A DNA stretch of 64,000 nt, taken from positions 1-64,000 of the forward strand of contig JAECUM010093595.1 in the NCBI GenBank assembly GCA_016617855.1, read 5' to 3'. Source of the stretch: Megalonaias nervosa. Lineage: Eukaryota > Mollusca > Bivalvia > Unionida > Unionidae. Under the pieces are notes generated by a model, which had not been told where the DNA came from, searched no databases, and saw only the letters and a program-made list of their open reading frames with translations. Both the position numbers and the translations under genes were made by a program. This document shows positions 23,801-36,716 of the stretch, piece after piece (the first letter of the stretch is position 1; the number at the start of each line of letters is the position of its first letter).

Positions 23801-24187
23801 GCCAAATAAATATTGAATCAAAATGAGATCTAACTAAGGGCTGGAAAATCTCAAAATTCATTTACTTAATACCTGGAATCATGAAACTGTACAAAAGTCT
23901 GGATTGTTTTCTCATAATTGATTTAAATTTTGTGCAAGTGATCAAAAGTTGACTTGCCCAGGAAATTTGTCAACTTTTCCTGGGCTGATAAATGATTGAC
24001 TTTCCTCTACTAGTTCTTAATTAAAGTCAGGTATTTTTGTATTGTAATTTACACATCATATGGTGTCCTAAAGCATTTTTTTCTTCTGGCAAGAAATTCA
24101 TACAAACCAGATTTATTATTGTGAAGGATTATGCCACAGTTAAAAGAAATAATTTTATCTAACATGTGTTTCTAATTTTCTTCACAG
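20849..24187. other. SCYL2: Non-coding DNA upstream of the SCYL2 start-codon exon
   Basis: This is presumably intron between an unseen 5' exon and the exon at 24188. It includes short gtgttaaaagtacagttaaa repeats (21330-21417). No other gene is seen. Confidence 0.45.
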
Positions 24188-24226
24188 AGTTTTCACACAT
24201 TGAAAGGGATTCTTGTGGGTCAGAAA

Positions 24227-24379
24227 ATGGATGTGTTCAACAAACTTAAGAGCAAAGTGACCAATGTCCTGCCAGGAAATCCTCTTTCAAGGGATTTTGA
24301 TATTGACAATCAGATTGCTAGTGCTGGTCCTGGGCTGATGTGGAAGATTTACTCAGCAGTGAAGAAGACAACTAAACAG
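24227..24379 (+). CDS. SCYL2: SCYL2 coding exon 1 (start codon)
   Basis: The exon starts at 24188 after a polypyrimidine tract and AG (24186-24187). Thirty-nine bases of 5' leader precede ATG 24227, chosen because MDVFNKLKSKV aligns with the usual SCYL2 N-terminus. The frame stays open upstream of the ATG without another start. The 51 codons end with KKTTKQ in phase 0. The nucleotide-binding loop is degenerate: QIASAGPGLMWKIY, where an active kinase would have a GxGxxG loop. Confidence 0.93.
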
Positions 24380-24630
24380 GTTATTTTTCTCTTGGAGGGA
24401 GTTAAAACCGCGAAGCCTATGGCATGCAGTTTGCTATCTGTTACTTAGAATAATTTGCAGGGACATAACCCATTTTAATCCTGTGAGGATATGATTGGTC
24501 AGAATGGTTACCTTCCTTGATACAGTTTCATAGCTTCTATGTAATACTTTAGTCACTGCAGGCTCGTTTCAATAGAAAATACTCGTGATTAAATATTTTT
24601 CCAAAATGTTTTATAATTTGTTTTACACCA

Positions 24631-24929
24631 CTCCGGTGGCCTAGTGGTTAGAGCATCTGCCTCAGATGTGGGAGGTCACGGGTTCGAACCCTGGCTGAGT
24701 CATACCAAAAACTTTAAAAAATGGTACTAACAGCTGCTTCACTTGGCGCTCAGCTTTAAGAGGTTAGTATTAGGACTGGTTGGCCTGGTGTCAGGATAAT
24801 GTGACTGGGTGGGACATCATGCCACATGTCTGCGGCATGATGCCCCAGTGCTAGACATCACTATAAACTGTCACACTGCAGACATCGTAGCGATATGAGT
24901 GAAAATTTTTTAAAGCTACGTTAAAAATC

Positions 24930-25014
<85 letters not shown>
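24631..25014 (+). repeat. tRNA-derived SINE, full-length, with (CA)n tail (copy A)
   Basis: It has a tRNA-like head with A box (tggcctagtggttagagc) and B box (ggttcgaaccc), then a body ending aaagctacgttaaaaatcta and a (CA)n tail at 24931-25014. Four more copies in this window share head and/or body (33205, 47805, 48566, 61308). Confidence 0.9.
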
Positions 25015-25016
<2 letters not shown>

Positions 25017-25138
25017 ATTTGTTTTAATCAATTATCCATTAAGATATAAAGAAAAGAATAGACTTAAAAACATTTATGATTAAGATTTACATGTATTTAC
25101 AGAGATATTTGGTATAAAAAAAAAAAAGAACATGATTA

Positions 25139-25222
25139 CCATATATACTCGCTTATAAGATGAGTCCAACTGCAGACTGCACAGACTCAGATCTGCCATC
25201 ACATAATGTGCTGGCAGGTGTG
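25139..25222. mobile_element. Fragment of a foldback/MITE family
   Basis: The end (atatatactcgcttataaga, then tgagtccaact) and the internal cataatgtgctggcag match the longer copies at 38604-38781 and 40011-40233. Only one end is present. Confidence 0.5.
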
Positions 25223-25921
25223 TGTTTATGCATTTTTTTAGATGTAATCGGTAATATTAGTAAAATTGGTAGCTTCAGGTTCATAATTAGTTCATGTGAT
25301 AGTCCTGTCAATGTTTCACAATTCAGAAACACGCTGTAATAAATAGAATCAGTAGCAAATAACTCTTTGAACTAAATGGGTTTAAATGTAATGTAATGAC
25401 CTCAGTTCCCTTATTATATTGGGGATATTTTTAAGTTGATAATCCCCTAGCTTAGTTTAATTGTCAAACATTGGCATAAGTACTGCTAGCTATATTTAAC
25501 CAGCAATGTATTACCAGGCCAGCATGAGAAACTGAAAGCTTATTGTTCATGCTGTACAGAAGAGTGCTAATTATAGGTAACCAATCGAATATGGAGAACA
25601 TAAATAATACTGTTGTCTATTTCATAATTCACATGCTTCACTCTGCACACACGAAGTTTTTAATACAGATTAAGTAGATTTCATTGGTGGACTCAAGGTT
25701 TCAGGCAACTTTTTTTGTCAACAAACTCATTGGCCAACTCACTTATGATACTAGAGAGGCTAGATTTAGATTTAGAGGGGCCCATGGTGTTGGGTTATTG
25801 GACTCTTTAGAGTACTGGTAATCGTGAAAGTGAGGTGGGAGTTTGTTTTAACCCGGTGCAAATACAACTTCATATGGTGTATTCTTCCAGTCCATATGAC
25901 ATTTACCACAAAAATGTTTCT

Positions 25922-26150
25922 TAATATCAGGCAAATATTGCTTTATTATGAGCTAAGTTGGTAGAGGACCAAAATGTTTCTACACTTTGACCTATTTTAT
26001 TATCAGTTAAGTTGCTAGAGTATCTCTAACTAATATTAAGAAAGTTATTAAATTTTAACCCCTTATTATCAGTTAGGTTGATAATGTACCCCCTTGTTAG
26101 ATTAACTTGAACCCACTTTATTATCAGTTAGGTTGCTAGTGTACCATTAA
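25922..26150. repeat. Diverged tandem repeat, about 65 bp x 4
   Basis: The phrase tttattatcagttaggttgc with variants recurs four times with a run of agtgtacc-like sequence after it. It is inside SCYL2 intron 1. Confidence 0.6.
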
Positions 26151-27210
26151 GTTATTAAAAGCATATGTAATCATCAAAAGGGAGTTGAATATTAGGGAAA
26201 CAAAACTCAGTTTAAAGTCACAGAAACAGACCATCAACCCCAACAAATCAGATGGTAAATGCCTAAAGGTATTACAAATACAGGTAAAAAAGGTGTTTTA
26301 CTTACGATCAGTTAGTCATTACTTGACAGTTTATGAAATATTTTCTTGAAGTTAATATTTTCAATTTTAAGCTTGAGGCTGAACTGAACATCAGTTTCTT
26401 CATATATGTATGCTTGTAATGTTATGTATTTTTTTTCTGTGTTACACAGATTTATCTGTACATATGCCCATGCTTGGCTGCTGATAAATACGGTGTTGCA
26501 AACAATGTTACGCTAATTTATACAGATGCAGCTACAAACTGACAAATGTTATGGATGTTTGTGGCATTTGCATGGCTCCTATCAGTTTGCTGAGCATGCT
26601 GACTATCATGAGAAGTGCAATAAATTTTGGAGATTGCCATACAACCCACTACATCAACATTAAAATCAGTGATGGAGTCCTGCAATATTGAGTGGATGCC
26701 CACCAGATCTAGTGGACACAGACTAGACCTGGTGGACACACAGCTGTACTTAATCATTGACCATGATTGGGTGGTCAATCCAAAACCCATGATTCATGTA
26801 TTGTATATTGAACTAAAATTTGGTATAATATTATTATATTCCTCAAGTTTGCAACCAGGTGTGCCAAGGCTTCTTGTTCCTTCTGCAAAATGCCTTATTA
26901 CTCGGTTCAAAGGATAAATGCTTTGTTCTGCAGAACCATTGTTTACCTTGTTAACAAACATAGCACAAAGACTGGATATAATGGTTACAGATTATATGAT
27001 CCAATGTTTTTCCCCAGATGTGCATCACTTATTGAAACTCAGGGGTTAACATTGAAAATTTCAATTGATGTCTTTTCATGGAAAATGTTTGTTGAAAGAG
27101 AGGGAGAGAGAGGTTGATGTTACTCAAAAGTCTTCTTTTACAAAGCATTTCACATGGAGCTACATGTATTCTGAATGTGAATATAGATTTAATTGTTTGT
27201 TGAATTTCAG

Positions 27211-27368
27211 GAGGCAGCTGTTTTTGTGTTTGACAAGAAAATCCTTGAGAAGTACTCAAAAAGAGATCGAGATATGATTCTGGAGGTACTGAAGAAGGGA
27301 GTGTCACAGTTAACAAGATTACGACACCCAAGGATTCTGTCTGTTATGCAGCCTTTGGAGGAATCTAG
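27211..27368 (+). CDS. SCYL2: SCYL2 coding exon 2
   Basis: The exon is flanked by ttgaatttcag and a gt donor after gaatctag. The 158 bases encode EAAVFVFDKKILEKY (the VAIK region, with the Lys in an unusual FDKK context as is normal for SCYL2) through LTRLRHPRILSVMQPLEES. It ends in phase 2 (AG of an Arg codon), which the first base of exon 3 completes. Confidence 0.93.
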
Positions 27369-27990
27369 GTTAATATCAGACACAGTCAGTTGTGGTATAA
27401 ATGTGTGATCACCCGTATGTAGCAATCTTTTGTGTATAATATATTCCAACATTATCAGTACATATATACCTTTAAGCAACGACAATCTGTCCATAATGAC
27501 TACTGTTGCCAGTGTGGAAAACTCCTAGAAAAATTCTCATCAGACCACAGAGCAGGGAATTTCAGAAGGTTACCTGTTCAATCAAAATACAATGATTTAT
27601 ATTGCTTTTCTTAATTCTTGCCAACCAGGCTTGGGACTAAACAAAAAAACACAGGTTTAAAACTTAACTGTCCACCATGAATGCTTTCAGGAAATGTTTG
27701 TTTTTCTAAAACTATTCACTTGTTGCTAGTTTTTGGGCAAATGTTCAGTGGAAAAAGAACATTCATGCAGTCATTTATGAATGTTGTTTTTGGTGTTGGA
27801 GTTGACATTCCAGGGCTCAAGCTGGGTCAGACTTTCTGGGAGAAGTTCAATTTTGTATATAGGTTTGGTTTGGATGATGAAGTAATTTCCAATATGCACA
27901 TATATTTCAACTACCAGTCTGTGTGTGTGTGGTGTGTTTGTGTGTATATATGTGTGTGTGTGTCTGCCAGCTGATGCATGATGTAATTAT

Positions 27991-28780
27991 ACATTTTTAA
28001 AAAATGGATTGTGAAATGTCACTGTATCATTCTTCATAATTTAGTAGTCAGTTATGTCCATATCCATTCATTGCACTTGTTAGTGGGAGATATGAAGTTT
28101 TGTTCACCCAAGGCAAGTCATGTTCCATCAGGGTGAAGCCAGAGTAGAACATGAATTGTCACAGGTGAGCAAATCTTAATATCTCCTCCAAAAGAAGGGT
28201 AATAAATAGTTTATTATACTGAATCAAACAAGACAGGGAAATGTGAATGTATGAAGGAGACACAATTTTTAAAAAATGAGTTGTGAAATGTCACTGTATC
28301 ATTCTTCATAATTTAGTAGTCAATTATGTCCATATCCATTCATTGCACTTGTTAGTGGGAGACATGAAGTTTTGTTCACCCAAGGCAAGTCGTGTTCCAT
28401 GAGGGTGAAGCCAGAATAGAACATGAATTGTCACAGGTGAGCAAATCTTAATATCTCCTCCAAAAGAAGGGTAATAAATAGTTTATTATACTGAATCAAA
28501 CAAGACAGGGAAATGTGAATGTATGAAGGAGACATAATTTTTAAAAATGAATTGTGAAATGTTACTGTATCATTCTTCATAATTTAGTAGTCAATTATGT
28601 TCATATCCATTCATTGCACTTGTTAGTAGGCAAGTCATGTTCCATGAGGGTGAAGCCAGAGTAGAACATGAATTGTCAAAGGTGAGCAAATCTTAATATC
28701 TCCTCCAAAAGAAGAGTATTAAATAGTTTATTATACTGAATCAAACAAGACAGGGAAATGTGAATGTATGAAGGAGACAC
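27991..28780. repeat. Three tandem copies of a 272-bp unit
   Basis: The landmark gtgaaatgtcactgtatcat (gtgaaatgttactg in the third copy) occurs at 28011, 28283 and 28554. The third copy lacks a segment of about 24 bases around the gaagttttgttcaccc part. The units are highly similar, so the amplification is fairly recent. They lie in SCYL2 intron 2. Confidence 0.9.
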
Positions 28781-29248
28781 GGTTGCTTGGTACACAACTC
28801 ATGGCAGTCTGTGTGCCAGTCATTGACTTTTATGAGGTATAATGATGTGTTTTATTTGTGTCACTTAGACTACTGAACAAAATGTCAATAAATACGTATA
28901 ATTATGGATATTAAAGAAAGAAAGAAAAGGACAAATGAAAGAATGAAAGACATTGCTGAGAAAAGTCAGTAAGTATAGTGCAGGTTGCAGACAAATCAAG
29001 TAAACAGAAGTAATACAGCACTATAATATCTTATTAATTTATCATTCACATTTTCGTTGATGATTATGATGATAGTTATTTCATATTTTCTGAATCGGTA
29101 AAAATATACAACGTACACATAAATTTAAATAGATATAGATAACCTTGTCAAAAATATGACACTGAGAATGACAGCCATAATTAGTCTTCTTAGCAAGTGT
29201 CTCAGGTCCAATGTACATGGTTCTTATTTGTATCAGCCCTTTTAAACA

Positions 29249-29518
29249 ATGACCCATTGCAACAGTCCCTTGATCCTGACCCATTGCGACAGTCCCGTGA
29301 CCCTGACCCATTGCGACAGTCCCGTGACCCTGACCCATTGCGACAGTCCCGTGACCCTGACCCATTGTGACAGTCCCGTGATCCTGACCCATTGCGACAG
29401 TCCCGTGACCCTGACCCATTGCGACAGTCCCGTGACCCTGACCCATTGCGACAGTCCCGTGACCCTGACCCATTGCGACAGTCCCGTGACCCTGACCCAT
29501 TGCGACAGTCCCGTGACC
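29249..29518. repeat. 27-bp minisatellite, about 10 copies
   Basis: Units of ccctgacccattgcgacagt plus cccgtga. Because 27 is divisible by 3, long ORFs appear in several frames on both strands (for example HGTVAMGQG on the minus strand). These are products of the repeat and not supported genes. Confidence 0.95.
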
Positions 29519-31199
29519 AATCAAAATCATTCAGATTCAACACATACTTGAATTTTTGTTTCACTTAATTAGTTTCCGAAGACTCTAATTATGTAGCACT
29601 GTAGGGACAAACCAAACACAAATATCTAAGTACTTGTTAATGACAGCTTGACAGTTAAAGTAATTAATTTAAATATATTTATAAAAAAAATTCTAATTTT
29701 ATCATAATAATTAAAAATGCAGTAACATTTAGTTATCCATTTAAGTAATACCACAGGAGTTTGAAAATTCAAGCACTTACAAATTATGTTGTTTTAGACC
29801 AGAATATAGGGGATGGCCAATGGTCCCTCGTCTGATGTCCAACTTTTGTCCATCATGAGTTTGTTATCACTACTCCTTCTAAACTTCTTGGAGGATTACC
29901 ATGAAACTTAAGACAGACATTCATCTAGTTGGGACATTGACATGCAAGAACATTATTTTTTCCTGATTTTTCTTAAATTATTGAAATTTATTGAAATTTG
30001 TACTATTGTGGTAATAAATAACTATTTTTGAAAAAGTAAAACAACTAAAAATGTGATTTTTTTTTTTACTTTTATGTGTTAGGTTTCATAAATTGACGTA
30101 ATGGGTATTCTTGAAATTGGTAAAAGGATCATGGAAAAGTTTTGGAAAAATCATTGAATTTCATTTGTTAAAAGTTGCAGGAACCCTGATTATTGTTCAG
30201 AAATATCACAGATGATTTTAACACTCAGCATTAAAAAGAAGAATAGGTCTTATTTTAAATTCCTGGGCATTCTTTTTGGCCAGAAGATTGACAGTACCTT
30301 TTTGAGGGATTCTTGTTTTAAGCAGCTTTCCAGTTAAATGATAGTTCTTCATTTTTCAGCTCTCTTTTAGTAACTATTGTTAGGGTAGGTATTACCTACC
30401 CAATACTTGTATTTCATCTTGCTTTTCCTTTCAGCATTCAGTATGCTTCAGGGTGTGGATTGATGTGTCATAGAAAGGCTGCTTGGGACACATATCCCAC
30501 TTGCTTTATTAGATCTTATGATCATGGACCAAAAAAGTTTAAAGGATGAGTCTGTCGTCCGTTGTCTGTCATCTGTTAGCAGAAGTTTGTTATCGTTATT
30601 CCTACGAAACTACTTGGAGGATTGCTGTGGAATGTTACACATAGTCTTTTCCCATGGTCTAGTTGGTCCTGAACGAAAAAGGTGCTGCTCGGACATCCGA
30701 TATGGCCACCATGGCAGCCGTATTGAAAACCTTGTTATTGCTATTCATCCTGAATGGATGGTCATATTAATGTTGGGTTTTACCAAAACACTTTGTAAGA
30801 TGAAAATAGTGCCGATCTAACATCAAATATGGTCACCACAGCAGCCTTCTTGAAAATGTTGTTGTCACTACACTTCCTACATGAATGGTAATACATGTAA
30901 AACCCGTTATAACACAATGCTCGGAGTCCAAAGAATAACATAGTGATATAAGCAGGATCACGATAACATATTTTTTGAAAAACTTCCCCATAGAAAATGT
31001 GATTGAAATGTCAGTGTCATCAGTTTTAACTAACCTCTTGATCATATATCATTTGTTTTGTTCGCCAGGTTTCATCAGACATCAAATATACTTAAGTTTT
31101 GAATTGTATACCTGCCAGTATGGCAGAAACGGTACACAGTGATGTTAAGGCAACATTAAACACAGTGCTGGGATTAAAAATTAAATAATCGGCCTTTCT
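29519..31199. other. Intron 2 DNA with diverged interspersed repeats
   Basis: 29810-29930 and 30520-30640 share phrases such as tcgtctgatgtcc/tcgtccgttgtc and cttggaggatt followed by accatgaaa/gctgtggaa. They look like two copies of an old interspersed repeat. No gene is supported; the 100-codon ORF at 30518 lies within this repeat. Confidence 0.45.
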
Positions 31200-32760
31200 G
31201 AGAGCATTTGGTCCTAAATGAAAATGGTGGTGATTCAGTATCATATTGTCAACAAGGTAAGATAGCTAACGAAGTTGTTTCAAGGCCAAGAGGCAGTCAG
31301 ACAGCAGAAGGATGGTCTGTTCCCCCTATTGTCTTTTGGCCACTGCCTTTAGCTGCTAGCTACATGGTCCATTTGCTTGGCTGTATAAAGCCCAGTGTCT
31401 TGGACTTGGTTGCAGGTAGGGATTTTGGCTTTGGAACTGAAGGCTATTACACTAATTACCACAGGATCCCATGATGATCATTTTTTCAATGTCCATTGCA
31501 CTTTCTGCAGATTCGTCACCTCCATAATGCTTCTTTGAAGACATCAAAGGTTTTGCTGGAGCACAGCAAAAGCCTTATTCAGGCCACTACTCTTGATGTA
31601 GACATGTTATTTGGAAGGCTATACCTTACAGTGACATTGCAAGACTTGACAGATCAGCAACACTGGTCCCTAATTGAGGTACCAGATCTGGCAAAACTGA
31701 ATAAAGATACGCTGCCTATCTGGGAAGTCATTGGTTCTTATTAAATGTTTTAAGCAGGGGAACCAAAAGAATTGTCAGATCCAGTTTAAAACTCCACAGA
31801 GGGACCCTCTTACACAACATTCCTCAGCTTTTGCACATTCATGCCTGGCTCAAATGATCCATTTGCCAGGACCAAATTTTGAGCAACATTGCTAAATGCA
31901 TCACTTAGAAGGTAATTGACTTCCAGGGTTTGTGATGTCAAGTGGAGAATTTCTGTAATTGGTGCAGTGGGAAATGCATTGGTCCTATATGTCCCCCTTT
32001 AAATGCAGTTGCAGATTTACTTCATTTTCTGTTCAAGGAAAAAGATTGCTTTAAAGGTCATAGAGCAGCCCTCTCAAATATTCTTTTGAGTTTGCTATGG
32101 TTTCTACTATAGGGTCAGACCCACATCTACTTTGAGCTTCAGACACCTGTCTCTTGCTCATTAATGCCAAGTCAGATTCACATGTGTTCTTTGGTCATTA
32201 TCTAAACCTCCTTATGAACCTTTGAGTGAAGCTTCCTTTAAGAACTTTACCTTGTCTTCCTTCTCTACCTAGTGTTGGCATGTGAAAAGGATTGTTTACA
32301 TTTCAGTGGTAATTATGATGTAGTCTCTTTTCTTTGCCAGTCTTGGTTTGTGGCCAAGAATCAGCAACCTTTGGTAGCTCCTGGTCCTATTAAAATTCCC
32401 CATCTCAGTCATATCAGTGCTGGTGATGATCAAGACAAAATCCTTTATCCAGTTAGAGCTCTACATTTCTATCAGTCTAAATCAAACAGGAAATGAAAGG
32501 GTAATAATTTTCTCCCTCACAAAGGTACCTCAGATATTTTGATAGCACTATATTAAGAGGGATTGTTATCAATGTCTCTGAAAGAGATCTTTCTTTCAGG
32601 AAACCAAAGACCATGCAGTCAGGACTTTTGCTGCATCTTGGGACTTTTTGAACAACTCTTTTTTGGATGATGTCATGAAAGCTGATTTCTGGCATTCTCA
32701 CTCCACTTTTTTGTCATTTTACCTTTGATCACTGTTGCACATGATTGAGGGCATTTATTT
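31200..32760 (+). mobile_element. Degraded DIRS-like element, tyrosine recombinase part
   Basis: Reading across frames on the plus strand, 31990-32500 shows the order expected of a DIRS-type tyrosine recombinase: an N-terminal ADLLHFLFKEK segment (near 32010), PPYEPLSEASFKNFTLSSF (near 32207), then LACEKDCLHFSG and QSWFVAKNQQPLV (near 32275-32375), and ILYPVRALHFYQSKSNRK (near 32440). Stops and shifts break it. The part upstream of 31990 may belong to the same element but is not recognised. It lies in SCYL2 intron 2. Confidence 0.6.
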
Positions 32761-33204
32761 TTTTGCCCAATTGAATCAGCCCAGCAGGGGTAAAGCCATC
32801 CAATCTGCATCAGGCACTCTACTGACAGCATTGTTAAGTACATTTTGTCCGCTATCTTAGATACTGAGTCTCACTGGGCTGGCAAATTCAGCAGTGCAGT
32901 AATAGCAGATAATGTACTACTGTTATTAAAATGTACTTTTTGGGCTGGGGCGGGGAGAGGTGGTGAAACTAATTTTAATCATGTAACACTTGCCTGCTAT
33001 TATTGCCTAATCATCACTTCACTCTTTGCTCTGGTGTCCTATCTTTCTTGTTCCAGGTAGAGAAAGGATGCTATTTAAATTGTTGGAAGTTGACTAAAGA
33101 ATCAGACTGTGGTTTTTTTGGGGTTTTTTAGTTCTAGACATCAGCTGTTAAGTGGAGAAAGGAACAGTCTCCTTGGGCTGTTTTTATGCCACACCATGTG
33201 ACTG

Positions 33205-33522
33205 CTCCGGTGGTCTAGTGGTTAGAGCATCCTTCTCAGATACGGGAGGTCGCAGGTTCGAACCCCAGCCGAGTCATACCAAAGACTTTAAAAAATGGCA
33301 CGAACAGCTGCCTCGCTTGACGCTCAGCATTAAGAGGTTAGTGTTAGGAATGGTTGGCCTGGTGTCAGGATAATGTGACTGGGTGCGGCATCATGCTACA
33401 TGTCTGCGGCATGATGCTCCGGAGCTAGACATCACTATAAACTGTCACACTGCAGACATTGTAGCGATATGACTGAACAATTGTTAAAGCTACGTTAAAA
33501 ATCTAAATCACACACACACACA
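33205..33522 (+). repeat. tRNA-derived SINE, full-length (copy B)
   Basis: It has the same head and body as copy A, with head tggtctagtggttagagcat and B box ggttcgaacccc, and a short CA tail. Confidence 0.9.
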
Positions 33523-34136
33523 TGCCACACCATGACAATGGTATATAGTATTACCCTTGCCAATCTGTCTATCACATTTTGGTTACGTTTTGCATTTAGG
33601 TGAGTTTTCAGGAGCTGTGATGATATATTAATATCACCTGAACACATTTCAGATTATCACATTCTCTCAGCCCCACCCCACTCTTCTTTCAATCAATGAC
33701 CCATGAGTCAACTACTGCATATATTATTTGTTCTTCTGCTATGACTGCATATATAAGGTTTGGTAAAAGAAAAATATTAAACAATTTCACTGTAATTGCA
33801 ATTTTGTATCTTGGACATTTGATCCCATCCCAGACTTCAGGAGAAATGGTGTCAAAATTACACCACCTTTTGCATATGGTTGCCAAATGGGCAACATATA
33901 TACCAAGTTTGGTGAATTCCATCCATGGATTTAGGAGAAGATGGAGTTACAGGCCAATGGACAGATGAGCAGATGACAGATGGAGGATATAATAATATAT
34001 CCCCATCGAAGTATGGGGCTAAAATTAGATCTTGGAGTAATTATTGCATAAATTGCATAATGCAGTGTATCATGTTACTGCCCCCAAAGTTTCTTAAGGT
34101 ATATAAGTGAAACCTTTCTTTGTGTGTCATTTTCAG

Positions 34137-34283
34137 AGAAAGTCTTGCCTTTGCTACAGAGCCTGTATTTGCCAGCTTGCCAATGTACTAGGTAACCAGG
34201 AAAACATTCCAGCACAGGCAGTGCCAAAAGAGCTTCAGGAATTTCAGCTTTATGAAGTAGAAATCAAGTATGGACTTCTTCAG
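34137..34283 (+). CDS. SCYL2: SCYL2 coding exon 3 with a one-base deletion
   Basis: The acceptor is cattttcag and the donor is cag|gtaggt. The first part reads RESLAFATEPVFAS in the frame set by exon 2. The second part reads LANVLGNQENIPAQAVPK and KYGLLQ in another frame. One base is missing around 34178-34181, in the run agcttgccaat. With 147 bases the exon does not fit its neighbours' phases; with one more base it would join phase 2 to phase 0 exactly. In the sequence as given, translation would stop at TAG 34189-34191. A sequencing or assembly error, a polymorphism, or a real null allele are all possible. Confidence 0.9.
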
Positions 34284-34743
34284 GTAGGTCACTTATGGTA
34301 TGACATAACTATTTTCACACTTGTTGTAGCTCTAGCATACTGTGTCTCCTACACTCCAGTTAGAGAGAAAGTGATTATTGGTATTATGAGCTCAAACTAT
34401 CTAATGCAAAAGAGTCTCCTTCAAATGCAAAAGGCTGCTGTACTGTAAACACTGATATTTAGCATTTTGCAGAGCTGCAAACAATTATATGTCATATTGA
34501 GTACTTTGTTCCCAGCTTCAGAATTCAGTGCATAAATAAGATTAGGCAGTGTTATATTATTCTATTAAGAAATGTTACATTATTACAGTGGAAGGAAGCT
34601 TTACTTGGAAAATATTTAGGAAAAAAGTATTTAATATTTTATTTTTATAAACATCCTGATCAAGTATTTCTGTGACTTCATTTCCATGTGTTGACTCAAA
34701 ACTAGACATAAGGTATCTGATATTAGATTGCCTTCACTTACAG

Positions 34744-34893
34744 GTAACAGAAGGTTTACAGTTTCTACATCATGATGTCAAACTGCTTCACAACAATCTC
34801 TGTCCTGAGTCCATTATCATCAACCAAGATGGTGCATGGAAGATTGCAGGGTTTGAATTTTGTAAACCAAACAAAAATCCACAGGACCAAATG
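34744..34893 (+). CDS. SCYL2: SCYL2 coding exon 4
   Basis: Fifty codons in phase 0 between cttacag and gtaaaat. It encodes the catalytic-loop and DFG regions in pseudokinase form. The HRD motif is HNN (KLLHNNLCPESII, with Ser in place of the loop Asn), and DFG is replaced by GFE (WKIAGFEFC). Catalysis is therefore not expected, as is typical of the family. Confidence 0.93.
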
Positions 34894-36678
34894 GTAAAAT
34901 CTTGTGCTTTACAAATTGTTTCTTTTGATAATAAGTAGGTCAGATTTAATGCTCATATAGTCAAGTTAATAATAAGTCAGTTTTTAGACGACAAACTGGA
35001 TCTCGCACACTGTACTTGAGACTTTTGTAGTGTTACAAGTCTATGCTCTTTAAATAAGTAACAGAAAAAAAGTGAAGACAACAAGCTTTGTAAAATTTAA
35101 CAAATAATTTATTTCCCTAGAATACAAAGTGAAAAATTAAGAAAAAGACACTTAAATTTTTACAAATTAAATCCAAATATAATCCAAGAATTAAAAATAG
35201 AAGTCTTAGTAATAAAAAGACCTGAATAAAACTGAGTTCGAGTCCCAATGAAATCCAAAATGGAAGGCAATGATGTCTGTTGTGGTCTGCGAAGTGCTGC
35301 TGTGTCAACAGTCCTTTGTTGAATCACAGAAAATATTCCAGTTTTGAATTCAGTATAACTTCCAATAAATGGTTTTATCCAAGAATTTTGTAAGAGCACT
35401 TTTGTATTTCCAGGGAAAAGAATCACTTAAATTCAATAATTTGAAGAAAATAAACATTCAACCCAAACTGGTCACAACATAATAACAACTTAATGTGTCA
35501 ATTGTTTGGAGCCCGAGTGACAAACTTATATCAAAAACAACAGTTATACGCAAACTAAGATGCAAAACAGATTCCTGGATGAGGGTCAAAAGTTCATTGT
35601 TCTGGAAAAAAATAAAAGTTTGTTATGATATTTGTGACATAGTCCACTTATGACCTTGATTCAACTTAACAATTCTTACTATGAGAAAGATAAAAAAAGA
35701 TAAAAGTAAACAAAAGTTGTTTACCAAAACTGTTACTGATTTTGGAACGAGGCCAAGAACTAGATACAATGTTAGTTGTTTACTTCAATGAAATAATTTT
35801 TTTAATAAAAAATCAGTCAAGTCAAACAGAACTGAACTCAGTGTTACATTACAATAGCATGTAATGGAAGTAAAAAAAAAAACCTTCAAACTAACAAACA
35901 AATAATTAAATTAAATATACATAACAGTAGGAGTTTCCCTTCCTGGTGCTTTAGACATGTACAGGTGTATAGCGGTGTCTGCAGCCTTGATTGCTTATCA
36001 CCAGGAAAACACTGGTGATCAAGAGCATGATTCATTGATGTCAACCCCCTCCTCCCCCAAAACACTTTCAGTTTCAAATTTTTTTTTTTATTTGAGCATT
36101 TTTGGTGAAGTTCTCATGCGTGACCATCTAACAGTGAGTGTAATAAATTCTTAAATGACGTAAAACATATCTTCATATTTATTTGTATTTTTTCTAGTAA
36201 ACTTATAAACTTTCAGTTCTACAGACTGAGGTCAAATTTCCCCACAAAAAAACTTGAGTGATCATCCTTTTGAACCATGATAATTTAGTTACTGAGGTTC
36301 AATTTAAAAAGCTGAAAGTCATGCTAGAGTTTCCAAAATTAATGCAAATAAATAAAAACAAATAAATGATGCTACAACATCTTGATTCTAGGAAGCCACT
36401 TTCCAAAAAATCAGTGAAAAGTTGAGTGCAGCATATAAAATCAATACAGTAAGAGATTAAAATATAATTCATAATCTTTAACATTGCCAGTAAGTTTCTT
36501 CACTCTGTGTTTCAGCAATGTTTCTAAGGTTTTAGCAATGCCCAGCACCTACGTGGTTTTTATACAAATAAATACAAATTCAGTTTGGGCTTTCTAAGGA
36601 ACTTGTTTATTTTTAACTGCCCTTTTTTCCTTTTTTTTTTTGTTAGCAAAGTTGCTTCAGGGAGTTTGTGTGTGTGTT

Positions 36679-36683
<5 letters not shown>

Positions 36684-36712
<29 letters not shown>
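36684..36712. repeat. (TA)n microsatellite followed by a short palindrome
   Basis: A ta run is followed by a perfect 15-bp inverted repeat with a 1-base centre: TTTGATATACCAATA (36736-36750) and its complement (36752-36766). The sequence before it resembles 18088-18130. Confidence 0.8.

Positions 36713-36716
<4 letters not shown>

Noticed and set aside
24631..24705. tRNA gene
   Set aside because: The tRNA-like sequence is the head of a SINE with four relatives in the window, and its stems pair poorly.
29081..29564. Overlapping ORFs of 92-149 codons encoding HGTVAMGQG-type repeats
   Set aside because: They are direct products of the 27-bp tandem repeat and occur in several frames on both strands.
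30518..30820. 100-codon ORF as a host gene
   Set aside because: It overlaps an interspersed repeat that recurs at 29810-29930.
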